The notes: generated by a model not told the origin, from the letters alone. 64,000 nucleotides of DNA from Triglochin maritima (GCA_963682175.1 OY821791.1:25099826-25163825), one strand, 5' to 3'; counted from the first letter of the stretch, positions 43,894 through 56,152 are shown. Program-made: numbers and translations.

Positions 43894-44389
43894 ATTGCTC
43901 GGATGGCCTAAAACCAAATTTATTAGATTGTCATTTAAAACAATAACTTAATAAATTCATATTCTAAATTAAACTCAGTTACCTGAAACTTTATATATCA
44001 TCCACGTTTTCTTCAACTTGTCAGTGGATTGGAACTCAAAAGATTCCTACAAGACGTCAACTTTATATATCTCAAAAGTTCGGCTAAAACTATAGAAATC
44101 TATAATGGAATCATTACATCCACGTTATCCCATATTGTGTCCTTCAACTTCTCATCTACATTGGCCCAACTCGACAAACAAATGTAAACTTTGGCCCTCG
44201 CTAAGCTACCTAGATAACTTTTCCAATTATGAGACAGCTGCCTATCGGTTCAAGACGGTCATCAAACTGGATTGGAACTCTACCATCTCTATTTCTTCTC
44301 CCCACTAATTCTTTCATGAGACAAGGACCTTGTGAACTGTATGTCTTCGAGCCTTCAGACTTTGATGGGGTGGAATTCTTTTTCGGAGC
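43894..44389. other. Unassigned sequence
   Basis: No family recognised. A 67-codon open frame (44105-44308) has no motif and no start context worth noting. Confidence 0.3.
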
Positions 44390-44870
44390 CTAACTTCGAG
44401 GTCCCACCGAGGACCACTAGTCTGTAGGAAATCAAGAACCCAAAGGTCCCTAAAATCTTAGGGAGACTAGATGGGCAACGATGTTCAGGCTGAAACGGTC
44501 TTAAACATCGAGGATCACTAGTCTGTAGGAAACCAAGAACCCGGAGGTTCCTAAAATCTCAGGGAGACTAGATGGGCAACGACGTTCAGGCCATAACGGT
44601 CTTAAACGGTTTCCTCTCCTTAACGCGTCCGGAAATCATATGGGCCAACGTCTAATTGATTTTATTAAGGCTCTTTTATTAAGTGGTTTTTGGGCCAAGG
44701 AAAGGGTGATGAAATCCCCCACCTCATCTCCTATAGGTGACTGCCCCCTAAGTGTTTTTCATACCTTAATCTAAAAAACAACACACCAAACAAACACTCA
44801 CCTCACTCTTATTCCAATGCAAGTCTTACTAACTAATGCATGCTTTCTAATGAATGATGAGTGAAAGAGA
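44390..44870 (-). repeat. Gyp-A leader fragment with a 101-bp tandem duplication
   Basis: Reverse-complement homology to the leader of the plus-strand Gyp-A element at 54365-54570 and 55769-55960 (GGGGGATTTCATCACCCTTT, GTTAGTAAGACTTGCA-like, CCTCGAAGTTAGG). Inside, a 101-bp unit beginning GAGGACCACTAGTCTGTAGG at 44409 is repeated from 44510 with about 88% identity. Confidence 0.65.
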
Positions 44871-45640
44871 TTACGTACCTTACGTCAGCAATTTACGACA
44901 TAAATTGTAAAATAAATAATAAATACGATGAATGAAAATCCTATATGATGAACGACTTATGCAAATATTGTCTAAGCTTTTGCTTTAGGTTATTAAAGGG
45001 CAAGTTGCTTAAGGGTGGTAATGAGTTATTATCATAATATTGAAATTCAAAAAAACAAGACAATAAACATTTAAAATATTAAAAGAATGTATTAAAAATA
45101 ATTACTTTGATTGACAGAAAAACATTTTAAACACAAAATATCACGTTATTCATAACAATTGGGAATAAAAGTGTATTAAAAAATTTGGCAGAACCTCCCC
45201 TTAAAATTTTATATGTAAAATTCTTCATATCCTGGAATTAACAAAAAAATGTATATCTACTCACATTCACATCATGTATTTCTCCACTACATCACATTCA
45301 CATTACAAATCTACTCATGTTGAAATACACATGTATGAAGAACGTTAGTTTATTTGCATTCAAATTTACTCAATAATGAATCCCAAACAACATAACATCA
45401 TTACTTAAATCATTCAACCTAAACTCAAAACTCTAAACTCAATACCAAGCCCAAGTAAGGGTGTTCAAACAATCGGTTTGGTCGATTTGGACGGAATTGG
45501 GTCCGGTTTTAAACCGTTTTTTTAAATTTATATTTAGTGTGTTTCAATAATTGTTTGATGCATTCTTATATTTTTAATACTGAACTAACTTCAAAATAAC
45601 TCTTGTCTTGTATGATAAAATATTAATCACACATCAAAAT
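44871..45640. other. Unassigned AT-rich sequence
   Basis: Nothing recognised. Around 45463 is GGGTGTTCAAACAATCGGTT, a phrase common in plant DNA-transposon relics, without identifiable ends. Confidence 0.3.
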
Positions 45641-45927
45641 TTTAAAATTGGTTAACAATAAACTACTACTGAATAATATTTTTTCACAAAAAATAATATC
45701 ACGGTTCTGATGGTGGTTAAGCACAAACCAGAGGAGAAGGGGAAAGCTGCGATGCCGGAGAACGTCGTGGAGGAGGTATGGTGACAGCTTTGGTAGCGGA
45801 GGACGTCGCGGTTGTGGTAGCGAAGGACGACGCAACGATGGTGGAGGAGATCTTTGTGGTGGTGGAGGACGCTGCAGATGTCGCGGAGGCTTGGTTAGTG
45901 ATCGGTGGCGGAGGAGGTTAGGTTTGC
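45641..45927 (-). other. GC-rich gene-like fragment next to the CACTA-like end
   Basis: On the minus strand, after AAACCCTAGCCGCAAACC (leader-like) comes a proline- and arginine-rich open frame (RPPPPQRSPPPSLRR) of about 120 codons reaching into the transposon end. On the plus strand the same DNA reads as GTCGCGG/GGAGGA repeats. It could be a captured gene fragment or low-complexity sequence. No protein family is recognised. Confidence 0.3.
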
Positions 45928-46279
45928 GGCTAGGGTTTGGTTGCGTTTTTGTCTGGAATGAATGATAAAAAAGGTAACAGTTCAATTTCTTTAATACCTA
46001 TAGACGTCAGATGTTATTTATAGCCGACGTCTATACCCCAACGTCTATAGGCATGGAAGAATAGACATCGACTGTACATAACATACGACGTCTATAGGTC
46101 GACGTCTATATGGTATAGACGTCGGTTTCAATGGGTATTCCCACAACCGACGTCTATATTACACCATAGACGTCGGCCGTTAGAATGACCGACGTCTATT
46201 CTATCTTCGCCCATATAGACGTCGACTGTTAGAACAACCGACGTCTATTTGGCGACGAGTAAAGACTATTCGGCAATAG
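45928..46279 (-). mobile_element. CACTA-like transposon end with subterminal GACGTC repeats
   Basis: Read on the minus strand it begins CACTATTGCCGAATAGTC, the CACTA terminus, then about a dozen inverted and direct copies of AATAGACGTCGG/CCGACGTCTAT over 270 bp, then a leader-like sequence. Dense subterminal repeats are characteristic of En/Spm-type elements. Copia pol resumes directly after the terminus (CAAGTACTTTGTC), showing insertion into Cop-1 pol. The opposite end and transposase were not found. Confidence 0.55.
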
Positions 46280-46522
46280 TGCAAGTACTTTGTCACACGT
46301 GACTTCATCGACGAAGGCAAAATAAATTTGTTATGGGTGGACACAAACAACAACACAACTGATCCATTCACCAAACCCTTATCCCAAGCCAAAGGGAAAT
46401 GCATTTCAAGTCCATGGGTCAGAGGAACCATGAGGATTGGCTTGATGAGTGATTAGAGAGGGTTAACCTAGTTATTATTGTTTTATACATTGAGAATTTA
46501 TGTGAAAGAAAACTTTGATAAC
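46280..46522 (+). pseudogene. Cop-1 pol C-terminus (RNase H end)
   Basis: Encodes KYFVTRDFIDEGKINLLWVD, then NTTDPFTKPLSQAKGKC, with a final CNH-type tail ending WV.GTMRIG. This is the standard C-terminal end of Copia RNase H. It is cut on the left by the CACTA-like end and runs into the polypurine tract and LTR on the right. Confidence 0.8.
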
Positions 46523-46542
46523 AAGTGGGAGATTGAAAGGAA
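46523..46542 (+). other. Polypurine tract of Cop-1
   Basis: AAGTGGGAGATTGAAAGGAA, abutting the LTR start; same as at 2345. Confidence 0.8.
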
Positions 46543-48241
46543 TGTGTTCTAAAAGTTTTACTTTTATATGTTAATTATTATGAATTGGATGTGCAAACAT
46601 TTTGTTCCTTGATTATTGTATTCGTCTTTTGGATGTGTTAAGGGAGAGGCGTTTGGTCCTTAACCGTAGAGCTCTAAACGATAATGGTTTACATAAATCA
46701 AAAGTTATCCACAATCATGGTAATTAACATGGAACATTAATCGCCGAGATAAGATTGTCGTGTTGGTCATCGATTGTTGTGACTCTACAAATAATTGACG
46801 ACACGAGTATATAAAAGAGGAAAAGATTACTTTTATATATTGAATAGACCTAACAAGTAAAACATTCTGGAATTGTGTTTGGTGTCATTAATATTTTACT
46901 GTGTCTTGGTTCCTTTGATATGAGACTTATATCTGTTCACTCAAGAAGTGCTTGATTTGATTACTGTCAAAACCTATCAATTAGTATAGTGATAAAGGCA
47001 ATAGTTGGTTGAATATGACTTCTGCTGGAAAAGATAGTTAGTCAAAAGATTATCATTACCCCTCTTAATTGAGTGATAATATTAGTGGGACCCTTGATAA
47101 AGCAAAATTATAATGTGCACAATGTAACTTGAGTTAAGTTATATAGTTATAATTAGCTTCAAGAGATCAAGAAATGAATATAATAACAAAGGTGATACAT
47201 TTCTACTTTGTATATATTCTTAATATCATGAGGCAAGGGACAAACACAAGTGGTGCACTAACATTACTAAATGGATCGTGTTTAGTTCAAGTGGAATAAG
47301 ACATCTATGCTAATTGGGTAACTATAATGTGTAGCTAGATACCGTTTATAGTTTGAGATATTAAGTGTTTAATATCGCTGCAAATTTGGCTTAGATCCTC
47401 CTATAGGTCACACCACAAAACTGGGAAACACGAAGCTTGATTTTTGAGTTCATATGATGTGTCGGGTTTCATGTGAAAATGGACACATGCGGTGAATCAA
47501 TACAATCAATATGTCACGAAAAATGACTTAATTAGAATCATGAATAAATTCTCGGTTCGGTCATCCAAACTTGCGTAAAACAGAATGGTTCGGTCGACCG
47601 AGTGAAAATCTTGTTAACCGAACATCACGATTTTTGCTTGAATTATTAAGAGAATAATTACATCATGGGTTGGATTAAATCCAGATCTGATCAAATGTTT
47701 TTGAGGATGCTTATGTGGCAAATTGGGATTAATTTGAGAAGAGAAAACGCAAGAGATCATGCCTAGAGAATAGTTCTTGATGTGGGTGATTTGGGAGGCT
47801 ATAAATAGGTCTTCTCACCCTACTTGTTTCATAAGAATTAATGCGAAATTCTCTCTCCTTTAATCACCACAAAAATTCTCTTAATAGTTTTAAGTTTTGC
47901 AAATTAAAATCTCAGGAGCTTTTAGAGGGGTTATTAACTAGATTCTAAGCTTAATTAGAGATTGATTGGCTAGCTCATTTCTCGCTTATCTTGTTTAGAG
48001 TTTGGTGAACACTTGGAGGCGAATTGGCGGGTGATTCGACGAGCAACGGAACACTAGATCTTTTAAAAGGTGTTAGAGAACCTTCGGGTATGATCCTCTC
48101 TGTTTGTTTATTTTAATATGTGTATGGTATGAGAATAAACATATACATGTACATAAAATCAATGAAAATATGAAATCGATAATGTATGTTTGTATTAAAA
48201 AAATTAAAATATACACATATATAGGGATACGAAATCCTACA
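46543..48241 (+). mobile_element. Cop-1 LTR, short form
   Basis: 1699 bp, TGTGTTCTAAAAG to ACGAAATCCTACA. About 340 bp shorter than the copy at 2365 mainly because the palindrome array is reduced to one intact CGGTCGACCG (about 47591) with remnants. TATA box CTATAAATAGG at about 47798. It joins gag directly without a primer site, so leader sequence has been lost. Confidence 0.9.
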
Positions 48242-51200
48242 GATCTGATTCTTGACTATCTAGCCCCATCCTACATGGACTTTATCAGGCACTACAATGT
48301 GTGTGAGAATGGGGTGAGTCTTGAGGAGCTTCATAACGCTCTCAAAAGACTTAAATTTATATGGGCAAAGGTAGGGACAAGAATGTTCTAGCCATTCATG
48401 GTGGAAGTAGAAAGATCGCCAAAGGTAAAGGGAAAGGCAAATTAACCAAAAAGGTACCAATCAATGGCAAGGGAGTAGGAGGTGCTCATGAGAGTGCCTC
48501 ACGGGAAAATTTTCGAAATCTCCAACTCCCAACACGGAGTGCTTTCACTGCGGTGAAAAGGGACACTTCCAACCTAATTGCCCCAAGTACAAGGAAGACC
48601 TTGACAATGGAGTGACTGAGTGTAAGTGTCCCAAAAAGGCCAAAGGTATATTTGTTATTGAAATAAATTTAACCTCCTCTATCCATGATTGTGTACTTCA
48701 TACTAGATATTGTGCTCACATAATTTCCAATGTGTAGCAACTAAAGGATATGAAGGACCTCGCAAGAGGAGAGATGATTCTGAAGGTCAGAAAAGGTGCA
48801 AGTGTCGCTGCATTGCACAAGGCTCCGTGGATCTTCATTTATCTAGTGGTTTAATTTTATGTCTATAGTATGTCTATTTTGTACCTTCAATTAGCAAGAA
48901 TAATATATATGCATCTTGTTTAGATATGGATAACTTGATAATAAATATTTCAAATTTTCCATGTCATTATCGAAGAATGAAATTTTCTATGCAATTGCTT
49001 TCATAAGAAATGGACTCTATTTTCTTGAATTGAATAATAGACAAGTCTTAAACATCAATAACGGAAGACTTAAGACAACTCACATGAATGATACAATCTT
49101 ACGACACTATTGCCTCGGTCACATCAATGAAAAATGCATCAAGAAATTGCAGGAAGCTAACCTTCTTGGTTCCATTGATCTTAAATCATTAGAGACATGA
49201 GAACCTTGCCTTATGGGCAAAATGACCAACAGACCTTTCAGGAAGAAAGGCCCAAGAGCAAGTGACTTGCTGGATTTGATACATTCTGATGTATGTGGTC
49301 CAACGAGTACAAGTGCTAGAGATGGTTATAGGTACTTCATTACGTTCACAGATGATTATAGCCGTTATAGTTATTTATTTATCTAATGAAAAACAAGAGT
49401 GAATCCTTTGACAAATTCAAAGAATTAAAGAATGAAGTAGAGAATCAACTCAATAAGAAGATCAAGCCTTTATGAAGCGATTGTGGAGGTGAGTACTTAA
49501 GTGCCGAATTCGACTCATTCCTAAAGGAGTGTGGTATTATACCACAACTCACTCCACACGGTACACCTCAGTGGAATGGTGTGTCCGAACGGATAAATAG
49601 GACATTGCTCGACATGGTTAGATCAATGATGTGTCAAGCTGAATTGTCACTTTACTTTTGGAGTTATGCACTGCAAGCTACAACTTACAAACTGAATAAT
49701 GTTCCATCCAAATCTGTAGAGACAACGCCATATGAGTTGTGGAGTGATAAAATACCCAAGCTCAAGTTTCTCAAGATTTTGTTGAGGCCTACGTCAAAAT
49801 ATTGATGTCGATCAAACTTCAACCAAAAGAGGATAAATACTTCTTTATAGGTTATCCTCGTGAGACAAGAGGATATTATTTTTGGCATAAAACCTCAAAT
49901 AGAGTGATTCTCAAGAGGGATGTCGTATTCTTAGAGAATGAATTTCTCGAAAGAATAAGTAGTGCGAGTAGAGTTGTGCTTGAGGAAACTCAAGATACAC
50001 TACAAGATCATGATATGAATGATAACACTTTGACGAAGAAGTCAAAAAGAATAATTTCGTCCAAAGCAAGGAGGAACCTTGTATATTCAAGAAGGTCAGT
50101 GGGAGTCACGTGGTGTTTTTGATCTTGTATGTCTTTGGCATACTCCTCATGAGAAATCATATCCCTTTGTTAGAATAAATTAGAAATTCATTGAAATCTA
50201 CATTTTCAATAAAAGACATGGGTGAGGCTCAATACATCTTGGGGATCAAGATATATAGAGATCCACCCCGTAGACTAATTGGCCAAAGTCAATGTACATA
50301 CATTGACAAGGTCTTGGAAATGTTCAATATGGACAACTCCAAAAAGGGCAATGTTCCAATGATTATAGCCGTTATAGTTATATTTATCTAATGAGAAATA
50401 AGAGTGAATCCTTTGACAAATTCAAAGAATTCAAGAATGCAGTAGAGAATCAACTCAATAAGAAGATCAAGCCTTTATGAAGTGATCGTGGAGGTGAGTA
50501 CTTAAGTGCCGAATTCGACTCATTCCTAAAGGAGTGTGGTATTATACCACAACTCAATCCACCCGGTACACCTCAGTGGAATGGTGTGTCCGAATGGATA
50601 AATAGGATGTTGCTCGACATGGTTTGATCAATGATGAGTCAAGCTGAATTGTCACTTTACTTTTGGAGGTATGCACTGCAAGCTACAACTTACAAAATTA
50701 ATAATGTTTCATCCAAATCCGTAAAGACAACGCCATATGAGTTGTGGAGTGATAAAATACCAAAGCTCAAGTTTCTCAAGATTTTGTTGAGGCCTACGTC
50801 AAAATATTGATGTCGATCAAACTTCAACCAAAAGAGGATAAATACTTCTTTATAGGTTATCCTCGTGAGACAAGAGGATATTATTTTTGGCATAAAACCT
50901 CAAATAGAGTGATTCTCAAGAGGGATGTCGTATTCTTAGAGAATGAATTTCTCGAAAGAATAAGTAGTGCGAGTAGAGTTGTGCTTGAGGAAACTCAAGA
51001 TACACTACAAGATCATGATATGAATGATAACATTTTGACAAAGAAGTCAAAAAGATTAACTTTGTCCAAAGAAAGGAGGAAACTTGTATATTCAAGAAGG
51101 TCAGTGGGAGTCACGTGGTGTTTCTGATCTTGTATGTCGATGACATACTCCTCATTGGAAATCATATCCCTTTGTTAGAGTAAATTAGAAATTAATTGAA

Positions 51201-51410
51201 ATATGGATTTTTAATAAAAGACATGGGTGAAGCTCAATACATCTTGGGGATCAAAATATATAGAGATACACCCCGTAGACTAATTGGCCAAAGTCAACGT
51301 ACATACATTGACATGGTCTTGGGAATGATCAATATGAACAACTCCAAAAAGGGCAATGTGTCAATGAGTATGGGTGTGCAACTCAAGATGTCTCAACGTG
51401 CAATATCACG
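48242..51410 (+). pseudogene. Cop-1 gag-pol, degenerate, with internal duplication
   Basis: Domains in order: gag C-terminal half (LILDYLAPSYMDF, SLEELHNALKRL); zinc knuckle CFHCGEKGHFQPNC at about 48537; degenerate protease zone; pre-integrase HHCC block (LRHYCLGHINEKCIKKL, from 48961); integrase core with DVCGP, SDCGGEYLS and QWNGVSERINRTLL (49280-49630), giving the D-D-E triad; C-terminal integrase segment FIGYPRETRGYYFW; and RT pieces (FSIKDMGEAQYILGIKIYRD). A 1007-bp unit from the integrase to RT is present twice. YVDD reads YVFG in the first copy and YVDD in the second. RNase H is missing: a reversed LTR fragment follows. Several stops and shifts. Confidence 0.85.
49352..51365 (+). repeat. 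Tandem duplication of 1007 bp inside Cop-1 pol
   Basis: Unit 1 is 49352-50358 and unit 2 is 50359-51365, about 96% alike by eye. At the junction GTTCCA|ATGATTATAGCC the tetramer ATGA is shared by both parental breakpoints (ACAGATGATTATAG and CAATGAGTATGG). Both units carry the same stop in KIKPL-TGA, so duplication came after inactivation. Confidence 0.9.
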
Positions 51411-52003
51411 TAATTCGGATCGGTTTTCATATTTTTCAACAATTTTATGTACAAAATTTCCTAATTGTATTTCAATATATATATTATATACTCAATTGTA
51501 TCTCAATATATATTAGTCTAAGAAAGGAAGGAGGAGGGACCTACTTATAGGGCACCTTAAATCCAAATCATGTGTTTATACATGATCCCTTGTAAATTTC
51601 TCATCTAAACCAATCATATTTAGACACATAATCATCCCATAACCTCCTTTGACAAAGTTGGAACAAATCCAGCCTTTGATCAGAAAAAATCTCTTATCAT
51701 TGTACGCAAAATCGTGGGCAAATAGTCGAACGAATCGACAAACCGGTCGACCGTTTGGTTTTCTAGAAAAGTTCCTGATAATTTCGATCGAACGGAATGC
51801 CACACCAGTTAACCATTTCTGAACAGGAAAAGTTCGTGTTATTTTTGGTCGAACCGCACATCCACTCAGTCAACCATTGTCAATACCCAGAAATTACAGT
51901 TCAAATAGGTCAACCGTTTTTGGAGAAACGTTGAACCGTTTTTCACTGGTTTTTGCCTTTGCTAAATTTTGGATCAATATCCAAAAAAATTTGACGTTTG
52001 GGA
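51411..52003 (-). mobile_element. Cop-1 LTR fragment, minus strand
   Basis: Matches 61150-62125 in order (TTTTCATATTTTTCAACAATTT, the AATCATATTTAGACACATAATC block, then palindrome relics), with internal deletions. Both termini are missing. CCGGTCGACCGT at about 51742 is the one intact palindrome; CGATCGAACGG and GGTCGAACCG are relics. Confidence 0.75.
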
Positions 52004-52384
52004 TTTAATGGAATGAGAACATGATCCTCTTGTAAATATGCTTACATGTCAAAACAAAAAAATACAAAAAATAAAAAAAATGATAGCTTCTTGAACATTG
52101 TTTTGTTGCCCGCCCAACAACTAAGAACTTGGGCAGTGATGGGTTCCCACATTTTGGGACCAATCCATTCTAATGTTGGTATTTATTTCTCTCTTTTAAT
52201 TTCACAAGTGCCGATGCATGTAGCTTTCCTTATGTGCTTAAACCTTAGTGAGATCTGTATCTACTTATGCATGTCATACTTGTCATATTTACAGTACATT
52301 GTGTACAAGGCATGACAAGTGTGGGGGAGTGTTTTACCATCATGTGTATGTAGTGGAGTCGAGTCTTTTTATTTGTTTGTGTAG
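52004..52384 (+). other. Older Gypsy 3' region, left part, target of the Gyp-A insertion
   Basis: From about 52080 it resembles 57690-57975, including the internal polypurine tract (AAGTGTGGGGGAGTG, about 52318) and GAGTCGAGTC. The same copy continues at 60735 after the inserted element. The first 70 bp are unassigned. Confidence 0.6.
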
Positions 52385-53886
52385 TGATTGACATCATTTC
52401 ATGCTTATATTTGTATCTTATATCCATTATCTTACACCTAAAGAATGTTATGTGACGAGTTTTATGTTTGAATTTCAGAAATAAATAGGTTTGAAGAGAT
52501 GAAGCATGAAAGGACCCAAAAGCAGGGAAAAAGGTCTTAATTGTGAGACTTGAGGACTAAGATGCAAGGGAGAAGGACCTGAACGTAAGACCGAAGGACC
52601 AAAGAGGAAAATAGAAAACTCCACACCATCATGGGGAGTATTTTGGCAATTCTATTCGGGTCGGAGCTCCAACAAGTGAAGCAGATGCATCAAAGACCAA
52701 CAAAGACGTCCAAGACCGCTAATTGGCGGTCTGTTTTGGCCCAAATCCGCTAAGATTTTGGTGGGTCACGTATTAGTGTGTATTTAGTCCATATCTGGTA
52801 TTTTTTGAGTCCCACATCGGGGGATTGTCCCGAATTACCTTTTTCTTTGGCTATAAATAGAACTCTTCACCTTCTATTGTAAACTACCCATTGCTTGGTG
52901 GCATTCTCTCTACTAAGGAGTAAGCCTTGAAGCAAAACTCAAGGTGGAGAAGAATGCTAACTTCAATGTGAGTCATTGTTAATAAAATAATTGTTGTAGT
53001 TTCTTTTAATCTTGTCTTTTAATTTGTTCATGCTTGTTTAGTCTTTTCTTTCCTTTTAAGCTTCTTCAATGCTCCTTTCTTGGTTAGTCTAATTTCATTT
53101 CAGTAGAATGTTTCATGTTAATGTAGGTTGTAGTGTAATGATTAGTGAGTAGTTCCATCCTCATTTGGGGGGTGAAGAAATATGTGATATGATCATGTAG
53201 TGTATTACGTGTGTGTTATCGTAATCCTTTGAGCCTTATATGATTTCCATAACCATCTAATGGGATTTCACTCTTATCTTTGATATGCTAATGCTCTTGA
53301 ATGAAGCTTAGCTTATGCTTAGATTAGTGGACCTATTTTATGGGGAATTTCAAGGTGAGGATATGGATGGAATTAATATTGGAAACACAATTTGTAGTGT
53401 ATGTACTCTTGATGACTTTACCTTGATTATTGTCTTGTATGTTTTAACGATATAGTCTTATCTTATTTCATGTGGAGGCATAGTAGGGTGTAGTCGTTAT
53501 ACATGAGTTCATTTAGCTTCATTCCAATTATTGTCTTGTATGTTTTAACGATATAATCTTATCTTATTTCATGTGGAGGCAAAGTTGGATTTAGTTTTAT
53601 GATTTCATGCACTACATGTTGTGAGGAGCATAATTGAACACACACACACACACACATCTTTATATTCACATCATTTCTCTACCCCCTATGGGGTTTAGTT
53701 TTGTTGCTTATGTTCATTTCCTTTTGCATCTTAGTGTAGTTTAGTGTAACCAACCTTTCTCTCCTTTCTTTACCACTCGCATTCGAACAAACCAAAAGTC
53801 GACACACCTCCCTGTGGATCGACCCGTATTTGCTACCGCTTCAACGTAGCCGTGCACTTGCGGTTTAATATAAAACGAATCAATCA
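52385..53886 (+). mobile_element. Gyp-A 5' LTR
   Basis: 1502 bp, TGATTGACATCATTTCATGC to ACGAATCAATCA. One 20-bp near-palindrome AGACCGCTAATTGGCGGTCT (52713-52732) lies about 120 bp before the TATA box (GCTATAAATAG, about 52851). CA microsatellite at about 53638-53656. The 3' hairpin is changed to GCTAC...GTAGC (53832-53850), still able to pair. Confidence 0.95.
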
Positions 53887-53910
53887 AGTTTTTGGCGCCG
53901 TTGTCGGGGA
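53887..53910 (+). other. Primer-binding site, tRNA-Asp type
   Basis: TGGCGCCGTTGTCGGGGA at 53893-53910, one base different from the complement of plant tRNA-Asp that Athila and Tat elements use. It starts six bases after the LTR end. Confidence 0.9.
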
Positions 53911-56152
53911 GGTGCTCTGTGCAGACATTGGTTTGGACGATTCGAGTGGTTTTTAATTTTTTGTTTTCAGTTTTTCTTAGTTTCAGGGATCCTAGAGCTC
54001 ACGGGGAGGCTACTGGACGAGTTGGAGCACCAAAGCTTTAACAAGGACCGCCAATTGGCGGCCTGGTGAGCGTTTCTTGCTCTCAATTTTGTTCTGGTAG
54101 TTGGTTCTTTCATTTTAGTTATCTGGGAGCACTATTTTGCATGATGTGACTTGTTGTTTGGTCCCAGATCATTAAATCAATCCCCATTATTCAACTTGGA
54201 CTTAAAATCCAAAGCAAAAGATTAGACATTCTTACTTGTTTAGGTCACACATCATGTACTTGACTTAGGCATGTAGTTGTCTTTTATTTTAGCTTTATTT
54301 TCAGTTGTTGAGTGCTGGCGTGAGGTACGCATTTCCTACACTCATTCATGCATCTTGTATGACCATGCATTAGTTAGTAGGAATTGCATCAGGACAAGAG
54401 TGAGTTGAGCGTTTGATTGGAGCGTTGACTGCTAGATTTAGGATCAAAACACTACTAAGGAGGGGTTGTCCCATAAAAGATAAGGTGGGGGATTTCATCA
54501 CCCTTTCCTTGGCCCCAAAAATCACTCTTAATAAAAGCCTTAATTCTAAAAGCAAGTAGACATTGGCCCTTGATGAGAATTTAATTTATACCGCAAGTGC
54601 ACGGCGTCAATGAAGACGTGGCAAGTACGGGTCGAACACACGGAGAGAGAGATATTGTTATTTGTGTGATTTTCGAGTTAAGGGAAGAAATAGAGAGAAA
54701 ACATAATTTTGGTTTGAGATTTTTGGTTTTTGATTTCTAAGGCAAGAACAACAAAAACAAATTAAGAATAAAGCAAAGAAGGGTGAGAGTCCAGCGGGTG
54801 GAGGTTTAGATGTCGGGTTTTGTTTAGAGAAATCAGAAACTTATAATAAATCATATTAGTTATAAAGCATTACATGATAAATGATTTAACACAAACTCAA
54901 GTAATCAAAATATCCTAGCACGAAATTAGAATAATAACCTCATTCTTCTTCTCATCACCCTAAATCCGTCACCCCCACCCTTTGGAGAGAGTTAGAAACT
55001 CATGGATGGAGGGAAGGAGAAGGGGTCCTAGAGAAATTACAAAAGAAGCTAAAAACACAAGATAAAACAACAAAACTTTATTACTAAATTATGGAATAAA
55101 AATAAGAACATCCTCTACAACATCGTTTCGAGGCTATTTATAGCCGATATAAGGGACCTAGGTATAAAATAGGAAAGTACACGTGGCGAGACACGACTGG
55201 GAAAAATCCGAAGCCACGGATCCACAAGGGGGCGGCATTTCCGCCACACATTACATGTGATGTACGGCGGATTCGCCTCAAGAATGTGTTTGATTCGAAC
55301 CGGATTTTTCCTGCGTATTTATGGTATGATTTAAATGTCCTTTGCGCATCCAGATGATTTCTTTCCTTTCTTTTGAGCTCCGAATTAATTCTTTGTAAAT
55401 TTGGAGATCCAAATTGATTTTTTAGAACTTCTCCCAAATAATATTTTGGTCCTTGCAGTCGGGTCCTTGGCTTTTTGCAATTAAGTCCCTGGCTACTTTT
55501 GTGCTTAAGTCCTTGGCCTTTTTGTAATTAGGTATTGGAATGCATTTATGCTTGGATCGACTTCCATTTGAATCCCGATAATCTTGAACTTGGTCTTTAT
55601 GACATGAATGAGTCTCTTGCACGCATTTATGCTCGGGATATGGGTAATTTGCATTTAGGTCCCTGTATTCTGTAAATAAGAGTAAACACATACCTTAGTA
55701 GCATTTATTGATATAAAATTAATCTAAATGAAAGACATATGATGCAATGTATGCAATGCATCAGCCCTAAGGATTGCGGACGCACTAGGAGAGTAATCTA
55801 GTTGAGACCGTCATGGCCTGATCGGCGTTGCCTACCTTTTCGATGGTAGGAGGTACTGGATCTCCGGATCTGGTATCACTTGCTGGACATTGTGGTCTTT
55901 GTTGTATGGAGGTGAGGCGTATCAAGGCTAGTGACCTCGAAGTTAGGCGTCGTCTAGCCTAAGGACCCATTACCTTACATTGTTTGAGTCGTGCTTCCCT
56001 TCTCCTCTGAGTCATCTTCTTCTCACCTTCTTCTACGTTATAGTCTCCTCCCCTTTACACTCTCTGTTAGCTCTTTAGGGTCGAGTCGAGCACTTTTTGC
56101 GAGCTTAGCCTCGTGGTGGTGAGAGTGGTCGACTCGAGAGTTGTTTGTTGAG
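53911..56152 (+). other. Gyp-A leader, with nested solo LTR
   Basis: Non-coding 5' region between primer site and gag. Shortly after the primer site it carries the same palindrome as the LTR promoter (CCGCCAATTGGCGG core, 54046-54063). 54365-54570 and 55769-55960 are homologous to 44390-44870. The position makes it a candidate for packaging signals. A solo Gyp-C LTR occupies 54571-55763. Confidence 0.7.
54571..55763 (-). mobile_element. Solo Gyp-C LTR with perfect target duplication GCCCT
   Basis: 1193 bp; GCCCT at 54566-54570 and 55764-55768. On the minus strand it starts TGATGCATTGCATAC and ends TTAAATTCTCATCA. Palindromic pairs GGCGG-CATTT-CCGCC (about 55230) and GGCG-GATT-CGCC (about 55266) precede the TATA box, seen as CTATTTATAG at about 55133. 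Hairpin CGTC-AATGAA-GACG at 54605-54618. Confidence 0.95.

Noticed and set aside
45440..45620. GGGTGTTCAAACAATCGGTTTGG as a hAT- or MITE-like end
   Set aside because: No matching inverted end or target duplication could be found.
4932..53910. Possible tRNA genes at TGGTATCAGAGC and TGGCGCCGTTG sites
   Set aside because: These are primer-binding sites complementary to tRNA 3' ends; no cloverleaf surrounds them.
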